Shown piece after piece: positions 1-7,967 of a stretch of DNA of 32,618 nt. Within the stretch, counting starts at the first letter, position 1. Every line of letters begins with the position of its first letter. The stretch is from Comamonadaceae bacterium (GTDB lineage Bacteria > Pseudomonadota > Gammaproteobacteria > Burkholderiales > Burkholderiaceae_C). The notes beneath the pieces were generated by a model, which made no database searches, was not told where the DNA came from, and saw nothing but the letters and a program-made list of their open reading frames with translations. The stretch covers positions 1-32,618 of the forward strand of contig JAIXRH010000015.1 of the NCBI GenBank assembly GCA_027485285.1, written 5' to 3'. A program made the position numbers and the translations under genes.

Positions 1-75
1 CGCAACACCTTGGGCGGTACAGCGCCAGTGCAGGTGCGTGCGCAGATTGCGCGCCATCACCTGCGACTGGCCTAA
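1..75 (+). CDS. argH: 3' end of probable argininosuccinate lyase (partial)
   Basis: The window opens inside a plus-strand frame that ends with TAA at 73-75. The 24 residues visible include the segment GGTAPVQVRAQI. A GGTAPxxVR motif close to the C-terminus is characteristic of argininosuccinate lyase, which splits argininosuccinate into arginine and fumarate in the last step of arginine synthesis. In this family the motif lies within the last two dozen residues, which fits the stop position. The identification rests on this short tail only, so it is tentative; the upstream sequence would settle it. The next 246 bases (76-321) hold no convincing gene or terminator. Confidence 0.55.
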   Translation, partial: RNTLGGTAPVQVRAQIARHHLRLA

Positions 76-321
76 TCTCGGCCCCACAAGATCCGCCTGG
101 CGCCCTGTCTGATGGCTGTAGACAACAGCGCACCCCGCTCTGATTTGGATGTGGCCTCACCCAAGCCAGATGACGCGGGTGATCCACGGGGTGACGGTCA
201 GCCCATGCGCAACGCAACCGCAAAGCAGATCGTTTAATTTTTTTCATCCCCACTGTCGCAAGCTTCACAGGCCTCGCGTGCACCTCGGGCTACTATCCGT
301 CTCAAATTTAGGAGACACCCC

Positions 322-1476
322 ATGCCTGTGATTACCAACATCGAAGATTTACGCGTTTTGGCTGAAAAGCGCGTGCCCCGCATGTTTTATGACTATGCCG
401 ACTCGGGCAGCTGGACCGAGGGCACGTACCGCGCCAACGAAGAAGATTTCCAAAAAATCAAGCTGCGCCAGCGCGTGGCTGTGAACATGGAAAACCGCAG
501 CCTAGCTACCCAAATGGTGGGTATCGACGTGAAGATGCCTGTGGCCATCGCCCCCGTGGGCCTGACCGGCATGCAATGCGCCGACGGCGAAATCAAAGCC
601 GCCCGCGCTGCTGAAAAATTTGGCATCCCTTTCATCTTGTCCACCATGAGCATTTGCTCGATGGAAGACGTGGCGGCGCACACCACGGCCCCCTTCATCT
701 ACCAGCTCTACATGATGCGCGACCGCGAAGCCATGGCCAACATGATTGAGCGCGCCCGCAAAGTCAAATGCAACGCCTTGGTGCTGACCCTCGATTTGCA
801 AGTGATTGGCCAACGCCACAAAGACTTGAAGAACGGCCTGACTGCCCCACCCAGCCCCACCATTGCCAACATCATCAACCTGATGACCAAACCGCGCTGG
901 TGTTTGGGCATGGCCGGCACCAAGCGTCACACCTTTGGCAACTTGGTGGGCCACGTCAAAGGCGTGAGCAACATGAAGTCGCTGTCGTCATGGACCAACG
1001 AACAGTTTGACCCCCGCCTCTCATGGGAAGACGTGGCGTGGGTCAAAGCCCAATGGGGTGGCAAGCTCATCCTCAAAGGCATTCAAGATGTGGAAGACGC
1101 CAAACTGGCCGTGCAAAGCGGTGCAGACGCGATTGTGGTGAGCAACCACGGCGGTCGCCAGTTGGACGGCGCACAGTCCAGCATCGAAGCACTGCCAGCC
1201 ATCGTGGCCGCTGTGGGCGACCAGATAGAAGTGTGGATGGACGGCGGCATTCGCTCAGGCCAAGACGTTCTCAAAGCTTGGGCCTTGGGCGCACGAGGCA
1301 CACTGATTGGCCGCGCCATGGCCTACGGCTTGGGAGCCATGGGTGAGGAAGGCGTGAGCAAAGCGCTGCAAATCATCTACAAAGAGTTGGACATCACCAT
1401 GGCGTTTTGCGGCCACACCGACATTCAGAACGTGAACACCAACATCTTGCTGCCAGGCACGTTCCCCTCGGCCTGA
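322..1476 (+). CDS. lldD: FMN-dependent alpha-hydroxy-acid (L-lactate type) dehydrogenase
   Basis: This 384-residue protein belongs to the FMN-dependent 2-hydroxy-acid oxidase/dehydrogenase family (L-lactate dehydrogenase LldD, glycolate oxidase, mandelate dehydrogenase), which oxidises an L-2-hydroxy acid to the 2-oxo acid on a TIM-barrel fold. Visible landmarks are YDYADSGS (residues 23-30, with the substrate-binding Tyr), the FMN-contacting Lys 252, the catalytic His 276 and substrate Arg 279 in SNHGGRQLDG, and the phosphate-binding stretches DGGIRSG (307-313) and GRAMAYG (330-336). Length is normal for the family. The ATG at 322 follows an AGGAGA ribosome-binding site seven to eight bases upstream. 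The substrate cannot be read from sequence; L-lactate is the commonest in proteobacteria. In LldD enzymes electrons usually pass to the respiratory chain at the inner membrane. It looks like a single-gene unit ahead of dinB. Confidence 0.88.
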   Translation: MPVITNIEDLRVLAEKRVPRMFYDYADSGSWTEGTYRANEEDFQKIKLRQRVAVNMENRSLATQMVGIDVKMPVAIAPVGLTGMQCADGEIKAARAAEKFGIPFILSTMSICSMEDVAAHTTAPFIYQLYMMRDREAMANMIERARKVKCNALVLTLDLQVIGQRHKDLKNGLTAPPSPTIANIINLMTKPRWCLGMAGTKRHTFGNLVGHVKGVSNMKSLSSWTNEQFDPRLSWEDVAWVKAQWGGKLILKGIQDVEDAKLAVQSGADAIVVSNHGGRQLDGAQSSIEALPAIVAAVGDQIEVWMDGGIRSGQDVLKAWALGARGTLIGRAMAYGLGAMGEEGVSKALQIIYKELDITMAFCGHTDIQNVNTNILLPGTFPSA

Positions 1477-1479
1477 ACT

Positions 1480-1495
1480 CTGGCTTGAAGCACAG
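1480..1495. promoter_or_regulatory. possible degenerate LexA box upstream of dinB
   Basis: CTGG-N8-ACAG lies in the 34-bp gap between the dehydrogenase stop and the dinB start. It differs from the proteobacterial SOS-box core CTGT-N8-ACAG by one base. Its position directly before a Y-family polymerase gene makes LexA control plausible, but a single 8-base match with one mismatch can arise by chance. Confidence 0.25.
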
Positions 1496-1510
1496 GCACG
1501 GGGGATTCCT

Positions 1511-2770
1511 ATGAGCGCCATGCGTCGCATTGCGCACCTCGACATGGACGCGTTCTACGCGTCTGTGGAGCTCTTGCGCTACCCCCAGCTCAAAGGCTTG
1601 CCGGTGGTGATTGGCGGAGGCCGACGCCGCATTGACGACATGCTGGGCCGCTTGCGCGAGGCGCACCCGGACTATGCGTGGTCAGAAGACAAGCTGCACG
1701 AAATACCCCTCGATTTCTTTGCGCGCATCGCTAGCTACACGGGGCGCGGCGTGATCACCACCGCCACGTATGCGGCGCGCAAGTTTGGTGTGGGCTCGGC
1801 CATGGGGGTGATGAAAGCGGCCAAGCTCTGCCCCGACGCCATCCTGCTGCCGGTGGACTTTGACCAGTACCGCCATTACTCGCAGCGCTTCAAAACCATC
1901 ATCACCGACATCGCGCCGCTGATGGAAAACCGTGGTGTGGACGAGGTGTACATCGACTTCACCGACGTGCCTGGAGGCCAACGCGAAGGGGGACGCGTGC
2001 TGGCTCGCCTCATACAAAAAGCCATCTTTGACGACACAGGCCTCACCTGCTCGGTGGGCGTGGCACCCAACAAACTGCTGGCCAAAATGGCCAGCGAATT
2101 CAACAAACCCAATGGCATTTCCATCGTTCAACCCGAAGATTTGGAAAGCCTCATTTGGCCACTGCCCTGCCGCAAGATCAACGGCATTGGCCCCAAGGCC
2201 GAAGCCAAACTGGCGACGCACCACATTCACACCATTGGCGACTTGGCCCAGCACGACCGTGTGTGGCTGATGCAGCACTTTGGCAAAAGCTATGGCGCTT
2301 GGCTGCATGATGCGGCACACGGCAAAGACGACCGACCCATTGAGACCGCGAGTGAACCCGTCAGCATCAGCCGAGAAACCACGTTTGAACATGACCTGCA
2401 CGCCGTGCGTGACCGCGAGGCGTTGCGCATCATCTTCACCAAACTCTGCGAGCAGTTGGCCGCCGACTTGCAACGCAAAGGGTATGTGGGCAAAACCATT
2501 GGCATCAAGTTGCGCTACGACAACTTTCAAAGCGTCACGCGAGACCAAACATTGAGCACCTACGCCAACCAAGCCCACGCCATTCGTCAGGCGGCAGGCC
2601 AATGCCTCAAGCGTGTAGACCTCTCACGCCGCTTGCGATTGCTGGGTGTCCGCGTGGGCTCGTTGATGAAACTCGAAGACTGGCAAGCGCAAGGTTTAAA
2701 GGCTGAAGAAGCGTCGCCTCAACCCTACACAGAATCTTTGTTTGGAGACGAAATACCACGAAAGTTATAA
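1511..2770 (+). CDS. dinB: DNA polymerase IV (Y-family translesion polymerase)
   Basis: The 419-residue protein is a Y-family DNA polymerase of the DinB/Pol IV type, which copies past damaged template bases with low fidelity. Metal-binding residues are Asp 11 (HLDMDAFYASVE) and Asp 144-Glu 145 (VDEVYIDFTD). The palm motif RGVITTATYAARKFGV (79-94) and the helix-hairpin-helix thumb segment KINGIGPKAEAKL (222-234) are intact, followed by the little-finger domain. The odd part is about 41 extra residues (38-78, nucleotides 1622-1744) between VVIGGG and RGVITT; in E. coli DinB these two motifs are separated by only a few residues. The insertion stays in frame and no active-site residue is lost. 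GGGGGA at 1500-1505 is the likely ribosome-binding site for the ATG at 1511; an ATG at 1520 is an alternative. Confidence 0.9.
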   Translation: MSAMRRIAHLDMDAFYASVELLRYPQLKGLPVVIGGGRRRIDDMLGRLREAHPDYAWSEDKLHEIPLDFFARIASYTGRGVITTATYAARKFGVGSAMGVMKAAKLCPDAILLPVDFDQYRHYSQRFKTIITDIAPLMENRGVDEVYIDFTDVPGGQREGGRVLARLIQKAIFDDTGLTCSVGVAPNKLLAKMASEFNKPNGISIVQPEDLESLIWPLPCRKINGIGPKAEAKLATHHIHTIGDLAQHDRVWLMQHFGKSYGAWLHDAAHGKDDRPIETASEPVSISRETTFEHDLHAVRDREALRIIFTKLCEQLAADLQRKGYVGKTIGIKLRYDNFQSVTRDQTLSTYANQAHAIRQAAGQCLKRVDLSRRLRLLGVRVGSLMKLEDWQAQGLKAEEASPQPYTESLFGDEIPRKL

Positions 2771-2820
2771 GCACAAGCCTCAGGCGAGAATGAGAATTTT
2801 GACAACGATGGATTTTGAAA

Positions 2821-3681
2821 ATGCACGCCCCCAAACGACATCTGTTGGCACTCTTATTCATCGCATGGTTGACGACGGGCGCAGCCAACGCCGCCTGCTT
2901 GGGCGACCCAAATAGCACCAAGGTGTATACCTTTGATGTGGTCCCTCAGCTCACAGCAGCCAAGATTTACAGCACTTGGTCGCCCCTGTTAGAACGCGTG
3001 GGCAAAGAAGCCGGCTTGTGTTTTGAATTGCGGGTCTCTCCCACCATTCCTGAGTTTGAGCAAAAACTGCTCAAAGGCGAGCCCGAGTTTGTGTTTCTCA
3101 ACCCCTACCACGCGGTGCTAGCCCAACAAAAGAAAAAGTACCAACCACTGCTGGCTGACAGCGAGGATTTGCTCACGGGCATCTTGGTGGTGCGCGCAGA
3201 CAGCCCCATCAAAAGCTTGGACGAACTCAAAGGTAAAAATATCTCCTTTCCAGCGCCCAACTCTTTTGCTGCTTCTTTGTTAATCCGCGCAGAATTAGGC
3301 AAACGAAAAATCGACATCAACCCTGTGTTCGTCAAAACACACAGCAATGTGTACCGCTCCGTCATTGGCAAAGACGCGATCGCCGGCGGTGGTGTGAACA
3401 ACACCCTCGACAATGAAGTCTCTGAAGTGCGCCAACAATTGCGCGTGCTGTTTGAAACACAGGCCTACACCCCACATCCTGTGGCCACACACCCCACAGT
3501 CCCGGCTGCGGTGCGCGAGCGCTTCTTCAAAGCCATGCTCAAGCAAACGCAAGACGAAGAGGGCCGCAAGCTCCTAGATGGCATCAACCTCAGCAAACCT
3601 CAATCGGTGACTTATGCCAAGCACTACAAGCCCCTAGAGTCCTTGCAACTGGAAAAGTTTTTGGTCTTAACCGCGCAGTGA
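2821..3681 (+). CDS. PhnD-like periplasmic phosphate/phosphonate-type binding protein
   Basis: This 286-residue protein begins with a signal peptide (positive MHAPKRH, hydrophobic LLALLFIAWL, cleavage after ANA near residue 24). The mature part resembles the PhnD/phosphite-phosphonate solute-binding family, with segments such as FVFLNPYHAVLAQQ and the SLDELKGKNISFPAPNSFAA region typical of the fold. No ABC permease or ATPase gene is adjacent. Instead a histidine kinase starts one base after the stop, so it probably acts as a periplasmic sensor subunit and not as a transporter component. This is inferred from context. The ATG at 2821 has GGA nine bases upstream; a TTG six bases earlier would also be in frame but sits too close to it. 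The ligand is unknown. Confidence 0.78.
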   Translation: MHAPKRHLLALLFIAWLTTGAANAACLGDPNSTKVYTFDVVPQLTAAKIYSTWSPLLERVGKEAGLCFELRVSPTIPEFEQKLLKGEPEFVFLNPYHAVLAQQKKKYQPLLADSEDLLTGILVVRADSPIKSLDELKGKNISFPAPNSFAASLLIRAELGKRKIDINPVFVKTHSNVYRSVIGKDAIAGGGVNNTLDNEVSEVRQQLRVLFETQAYTPHPVATHPTVPAAVRERFFKAMLKQTQDEEGRKLLDGINLSKPQSVTYAKHYKPLESLQLEKFLVLTAQ

Positions 3682-3682
3682 C

Positions 3683-5098
3683 ATGTCACAACGCCTGAGC
3701 ATCTCAGACTGGAAAAGCATCAAGCCCGCCCTCTTGATTGGGGTGGCTTTGGCGCTGCTGCAAATTGGCTCAGGCTTGGCGACGTATCACCAATCCAAAA
3801 ATATCCTGTGGGAAGGTAAGTTTCAAACCGCCCAAAGCCTCACACATGGGTTGGTGGTCGCGGTGGCTGACCCCATGGTGCTCAAAGACTACGCGGCCTT
3901 AGAGTCACGCATCGCACAAACCATGTCGAACGAACAGGTGGCATCGGCCTTGTTGACCGACCTCACGGGCAAAGTGTTGACACACCTCCAACGTGAACCC
4001 AAGCAAGCCCCTCGCCTGATGTTTGAACCCAGCCATTCGGCCGCGCCAGCAACCCAACAAACCACATTGCAGTTGCATGATGCGCAATTCATCACGACCT
4101 GGCACAAAGTGACTTTGGGGAAAGATTTGGGATGGGTGCGTGTGCAAACTTACAGCGAATTAGACAGCGCCGATTTGATGGGCTTGCGCCAACAAACCTT
4201 GATGTTGTCAGCGCTGTCTGTGGTTTCAGGCATCCTGATCTTGGGCGTTTTTTTGTGGCGCACCTATTTTGTGGTGGTGCAGCGCGAACAACAAATCGAG
4301 GTCCAGTTAGACGAAGCCACGCAGCGTTTGGTGCAATCTGAAAAATTGGCCTCACTCGGAGAGCTAGCGGCAGGGGTGGCGCATGAAATCAACAACCCCG
4401 TGGGCTACGTGTCGTCGAACCTCCACACACTGCAAAAGTACTTGGGCATCTTTGACCGCGTCTTAGACGCACCCGAAGTCAACACCAGCGAGATGGCGGC
4501 CCTCAAACAAAAACACAAATACGCATTCATTCGCGACGAGGTCCACACCTTGATGAATGAAACCCTTGAGGGTTTGACCCGCGTCAAAACCATCATCCAA
4601 GATTTGAAGGACTACGCCCGCACCAATGCCACGGCCTACTATGTGAGCGCAGACATTCACAACGGCCTGAAATCATCTCTCAACATTGCGCGCAATCAAC
4701 TCAAAAATCGAGCAGATGTGCGCATGACCTTGGGCAATTTGCCCATGATCGATTGCTCGCCATCACAAATAGATCAAGTTTTTTTAAACCTGCTCGTGAA
4801 TGCCGCACAGGCCATGCCCGAAGGCAAGCTTGGGCTGATTCACATCAAAACCGATTGCAACGCGCAACAGGTTTGGATCGAAGTGCAAGACAACGGCCCG
4901 GGAATGACAGCCGCTGTTTTAGAAAAAATCTTTGATCCTTTTTTCACCACCAAAGGCCCCGGAAAGGGCACAGGGCTTGGTTTGTCTGTGTCTCGCAGCA
5001 TCATTCAGCAACACGGTGGCACGCTCACTGCCACGAGCACGGTAGGTGTTGGCACGACGTTCAAAATCACACTTCCCATCAAACGCCATTTGGCTTAA
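3683..5098 (+). CDS. membrane sensor histidine kinase
   Basis: The 471-residue protein has two membrane segments (about 14-34 and 173-195) that enclose a periplasmic domain of about 138 residues. A cytoplasmic linker and a HisKA dimerisation domain follow, with the phospho-accepting His 234 in GVAHEINNP. The ATP-binding domain is complete: N-box around Asn 373 (FLNLLVNAAQAM), G1 box DNGPGM (403-408), F-box FDPFFTTK and G2 box GKGTGLGLS (428-435). The kinase class resembles NtrB/ZraS-like enzymes with the HEINNP signature. It begins one base after the binding-protein stop and the response regulator begins within a few bases of its stop, so the three genes are almost certainly one transcript. 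The likely route is binding protein to periplasmic domain to His 234 to Asp 65 of the next protein. Confidence 0.9.
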   Translation: MSQRLSISDWKSIKPALLIGVALALLQIGSGLATYHQSKNILWEGKFQTAQSLTHGLVVAVADPMVLKDYAALESRIAQTMSNEQVASALLTDLTGKVLTHLQREPKQAPRLMFEPSHSAAPATQQTTLQLHDAQFITTWHKVTLGKDLGWVRVQTYSELDSADLMGLRQQTLMLSALSVVSGILILGVFLWRTYFVVVQREQQIEVQLDEATQRLVQSEKLASLGELAAGVAHEINNPVGYVSSNLHTLQKYLGIFDRVLDAPEVNTSEMAALKQKHKYAFIRDEVHTLMNETLEGLTRVKTIIQDLKDYARTNATAYYVSADIHNGLKSSLNIARNQLKNRADVRMTLGNLPMIDCSPSQIDQVFLNLLVNAAQAMPEGKLGLIHIKTDCNAQQVWIEVQDNGPGMTAAVLEKIFDPFFTTKGPGKGTGLGLSVSRSIIQQHGGTLTATSTVGVGTTFKITLPIKRHLA

Positions 5099-5100
5099 GG

Positions 5101-6180
5101 ATGACCATGACTGCCCACAACGACACATTTGATGCCAGCCAATACAGGGTGTTGTGCGTAGACGATGAGCCCAATATTTTGTCTTCACTGCGCAGAATGT
5201 TGACCCTCGAGGGGTTCGAAGTGGTCACGGCTGAAGGCGGTGCGCAGGCCTTGGAGCAGCTCGCGAAACAGCCCATCCAAGTGATCATCTCTGACATGCA
5301 AATGCCGCAGATGAATGGCGCTGAGTTACTTGAAAAGGTCACCCAGCAATGGCCCCTAACCATGCGGCTGCTGCTGACTGGCGCTTCTGATGTCACGGGT
5401 GCGATTGACGCCATCAACCAAGGCGCGATTTACCGCTACATCGCCAAACCATGGAACGATGAGGAACTGCTCAGCACCATCAAATCAGCCATTGTCTATG
5501 GCTCTTTGGTGAATGACCACGATCGGCTGCAAGCGCTGGCTGAGGCTCAAAAAGAGTCGCTGAATGAAATGGTGGACACGCTCGAGTCTCGCGTCAAAGA
5601 GCGCACCAAAGATTTGCGTGATGCCTATGTGGCGTCCATCAAATCGTTCTCGAATTTGTTGGAGCTGCGCCGTCCAGACCTGTTGCCACACTCTCGACGT
5701 GTGGCCACCTTGTCGATGAAAATGGCCAAGCTGGCTGGCTTGGATGAGGATGCCTGCCAAGCCATCTTCATCGCTGGCTTGCTGCACGACATCGGCAAGA
5801 TTGGCTTGAGCGACCGGGTTTTGAACACCAAGTTCGTTGAACTGCCCCTGTCAGATGCCAAGGTTTACCGCACGCACACCACCATGGGCGAGGCCATCTT
5901 GAGTGCCCTGCCTGATATGAAAGAGGTGGCCGCCATCATTCGCTCCCACCACGAGTACTTCAATGGCACAGGTTTTCCAGATGCGCTGGAAGGTGATGCC
6001 ATTCCCATTGGCGCTCGCATCGTGGCCATTGCAGAGGCCTTTGAGGAGTTGCAATCGGGCGATTACGCCAAAGCGCAAAGCACGCCTGCAGATGCCGTGC
6101 GAGTCATCACCAGCAACAAGGGCGTTTTGTTTTGCCCTGCAATGGCTGAGCTTTTTGTCAAAGCGCTTCGCGGGGCTTGA
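5101..6180 (+). CDS. response regulator with HD-GYP-type output domain
   Basis: The 359-residue protein starts with a receiver domain (about 16-130) that has the acidic pocket Asp 21/Asp 22, phospho-acceptor Asp 65 (ISDMQMPQMNG), Thr 93 and Lys 116. A charged helical linker (about 140-175) leads to an HD-GYP-like domain. Visible metal-site residues are His 197, His 229-Asp 230 (LLHDIGKIG), His 259 and His 283-His 284. The name motif reads GTGFP (289-293) in place of GxGYP, and the family's conserved Asp in the later DvfDAL segment is replaced: here it is IAEAFEEL, with Glu 312 and Glu 315. Active HD-GYP domains hydrolyse cyclic di-GMP; the substitutions leave activity uncertain. Start choice is open: TAAGGA at 5096-5101 is well spaced for the second ATG at 5107. 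Confidence 0.85.
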   Translation: MTMTAHNDTFDASQYRVLCVDDEPNILSSLRRMLTLEGFEVVTAEGGAQALEQLAKQPIQVIISDMQMPQMNGAELLEKVTQQWPLTMRLLLTGASDVTGAIDAINQGAIYRYIAKPWNDEELLSTIKSAIVYGSLVNDHDRLQALAEAQKESLNEMVDTLESRVKERTKDLRDAYVASIKSFSNLLELRRPDLLPHSRRVATLSMKMAKLAGLDEDACQAIFIAGLLHDIGKIGLSDRVLNTKFVELPLSDAKVYRTHTTMGEAILSALPDMKEVAAIIRSHHEYFNGTGFPDALEGDAIPIGARIVAIAEAFEELQSGDYAKAQSTPADAVRVITSNKGVLFCPAMAELFVKALRGA

Positions 6181-6204
6181 GTTGACAGCGACCCGTCGCC
6201 CGTG

Positions 6205-7050
6205 TCATTGGCGTGCAGTTCGCACATTGGCTGGCATGGCCTGCGGGTGGCTGGTGCGACATGGGTTGATATCCAGTCCACCACGGCGCGTGTAACGCGC
6301 ATACACCTCTAGGCGCAGCGGTTTGCAGCGACGCGTGATGTCCATGAAGATGCGCTCCACACATTGCTCATGAAACTCGTTGTGGTTTCTGAAACTCACG
6401 ATGTAGCGCAGCAAACCCGCTTGGTCAATTTGCGGGCCGGTGTAGCTGATGCGCACACTGCCCCAGTCGGGCTGTCCTGTGACCAAACAATTGCTTTTGA
6501 GCAAGTTGCTGGTCAAGGTCTCCGTCGTCGGTGCTTCGTTGAAGGAGGCGGTGAGCAGCTCTGGATTGGGGTGGTATTGGTCGCACACCAAATCCAAACG
6601 GTCCAAGCTCAGGCCGTCCAGTTCATGCACGGGTTCGCGGTCAAAGCTGTCGGGCAACACCAGTTGCACACCCACGCTGGCTTTGACGGGTTCGCCATGC
6701 CAAATAGCCGCGCTCAGGTCTTGCCGCAGGCGGGCTTGTACATCGGCGATGTCGTCGAGGCGCGTGTTGTTGAAGCTGTTTAAGTACAGCTTGAAGGACT
6801 TGCTTTCGATGATGTGTGTGGACTCCGCTGGCACGGTGATGCGCGCGAGCGCCACTTGGGGTTTGCCGCGCGTGTTGAGCCAGCTCAACTCATACGCCGT
6901 CCACAAGTCAGCGCCAAAAAATGGGGGCTGCGCTGGCACGCCAATTTCGTCACGTTTGGCTTGGCGCGGAATAGGGAACAACAAAGAGGCGTCGTATTGG
7001 TCCACATACGAGGATGTTTTCCCCAGCTGGGATTGTTCAGGGGTGTTCAT
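6205..7050 (-). CDS. queF: NADPH-dependent 7-cyano-7-deazaguanine reductase
   Basis: QueF reduces the nitrile preQ0 to the amine preQ1 with two NADPH, a step in making the tRNA wobble base queuosine. This is the long two-module (YqcD-like) form of about 281 residues. The QueF motif [13 protein letters not shown] (82-94), catalytic Cys 188 in [15 protein letters not shown], Asp 195 and the FHEQCVERI segment are present. The frame could begin at 7056, but the ATG at 7050 is preferred: GGAGG at 7062-7058 is seven bases from it and touches the 7056 codon, and the 7050 ATG overlaps the yaaA stop as ATGA. Translational coupling to yaaA is therefore likely. Its stop lies about 24 bp from the convergent response-regulator gene. 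Confidence 0.93.
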   Translation of the reverse strand: MNTPEQSQLGKTSSYVDQYDASLLFPIPRQAKRDEIGVPAQPPFFGADLWTAYELSWLNTRGKPQVALARITVPAESTHIIESKSFKLYLNSFNNTRLDDIADVQARLRQDLSAAIWHGEPVKASVGVQLVLPDSFDREPVHELDGLSLDRLDLVCDQYHPNPELLTASFNEAPTTETLTSNLLKSNCLVTGQPDWGSVRISYTGPQIDQAGLLRYIVSFRNHNEFHEQCVERIFMDITRRCKPLRLEVYARYTRRGGLDINPCRTSHPQAMPANVRTARQ

Positions 7051-7829
7051 TTGCATCCCTCCAATCGACGACGGAACACCTTGCGGTCTGGCTCTGAGAC
7101 GGCAGCGTCAAAGGCATAGCCCTCGAGGTTGAAGCCCTCCAAACCTTTGGGCGTCTTGACTTGGTGTGTCACCGCATAGCGCGTCATCAAGCCGCGCGCA
7201 CGCTTGGCATTGAAACTGATGATTTTGTATGTGCCGCCCTTGAAGTCTTCAAACACGCATTCAATCACGCGGGCCTTCAAGGCCTTGCGGTCTACCGCCT
7301 TGAAATACTCTTGCGAAGCAAGGTTGACGATGATGGGCTCATGCTCAGCACTCAGGCGTTCATTCAAATAGTTGGCGATCTGCGCGCCCCAAAATTTATA
7401 CAGATTGCTGCCCTTGTCGTTGGCCAACGCGGTGCCCATCTCTAAGCGATAGGGCTGCATCCAATCGAGGGGACGCAGCACGCCGTACAGACCGCTCAAA
7501 ATGGCCACATGCGATTGCGCCCAGTCCAAGTCTTTGGGTTTCAGGGTTTTGGCATCCAATCCCTCATACACATCACCGTTGAAAGCCAGCACGGCTTGTT
7601 TGGCATTTTTGGCTGTGAATTTTGGGCGCCAAGCTTGGTAACGCGCCACATTCAGGCTGGCAAGTGCATCACTCAGGTCCATCAAACTGGCGATCTCTTG
7701 CGGTGATTTTTCTTGCAAGATGTCAATCAATTCAGCCGACTGCTTCACAAACAAGGGCTGCGTGTGGGGCACATCACCTGCGGGAGTGTCGTAATCAAGC
7801 GCTTTGGCGGGGGAGAGTAAGAACAACAT
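7047..7829 (-). CDS. yaaA: YaaA family (DUF328) peroxide-stress protein
   Basis: The protein starts [16 protein letters not shown], the typical beginning of the YaaA/DUF328 family, and includes the conserved internal stretches [23 protein letters not shown] and [14 protein letters not shown] [13 protein letters not shown]. In E. coli YaaA limits intracellular iron damage under hydrogen peroxide stress and is under OxyR control; the biochemical activity is a proposed DNA-binding role. From this start it has 260 residues, the family norm. In-frame codons up to 7883 would add residues not seen in the family and run into the divergent valS promoter area. No strong ribosome-binding site is visible. 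The stop TGA shares bases with the queF ATG. Confidence 0.85.
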   Translation of the reverse strand: MLFLLSPAKALDYDTPAGDVPHTQPLFVKQSAELIDILQEKSPQEIASLMDLSDALASLNVARYQAWRPKFTAKNAKQAVLAFNGDVYEGLDAKTLKPKDLDWAQSHVAILSGLYGVLRPLDWMQPYRLEMGTALANDKGSNLYKFWGAQIANYLNERLSAEHEPIIVNLASQEYFKAVDRKALKARVIECVFEDFKGGTYKIISFNAKRARGLMTRYAVTHQVKTPKGLEGFNLEGYAFDAAVSEPDRKVFRRRLEGCK

Positions 7830-7867
7830 CGTTGGCATAGGGCTTAGCAAGGAAGCCTGAATTATCG

Positions 7868-7887
7868 GGGGATGACTGGTCATCCCC
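7868..7887. promoter_or_regulatory. palindrome in the yaaA-valS divergent promoter region
   Basis: GGGGATGAC-TG-GTCATCCCC is a perfect 9-bp inverted repeat around two bases. It lies in the 138-bp gap between the divergent yaaA and valS starts. TAAAAT at 7892-7897 could be a -10 element for valS, which would place the palindrome over the -10/-35 interval. It could be a repressor site; no known consensus is recognised. Confidence 0.35.
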
Positions 7888-7967
7888 TAGGTAAAATGTG
7901 TCTTTTAGCCCTCTGGCCCAACGACTGCCCCGTGCTGCCGTTTTTCTTTTTGTCCAAAGCCCGCCCC

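Noticed and set aside
149-331. 60-codon open frame upstream of the hydroxy-acid dehydrogenase
   Set aside because: It has no ribosome-binding site, its composition is unlike a protein, and it overlaps the dehydrogenase start in another frame.
1682-2602. 306-codon minus-strand frame
   Set aside because: It is antisense to dinB and shows no recognisable protein features.
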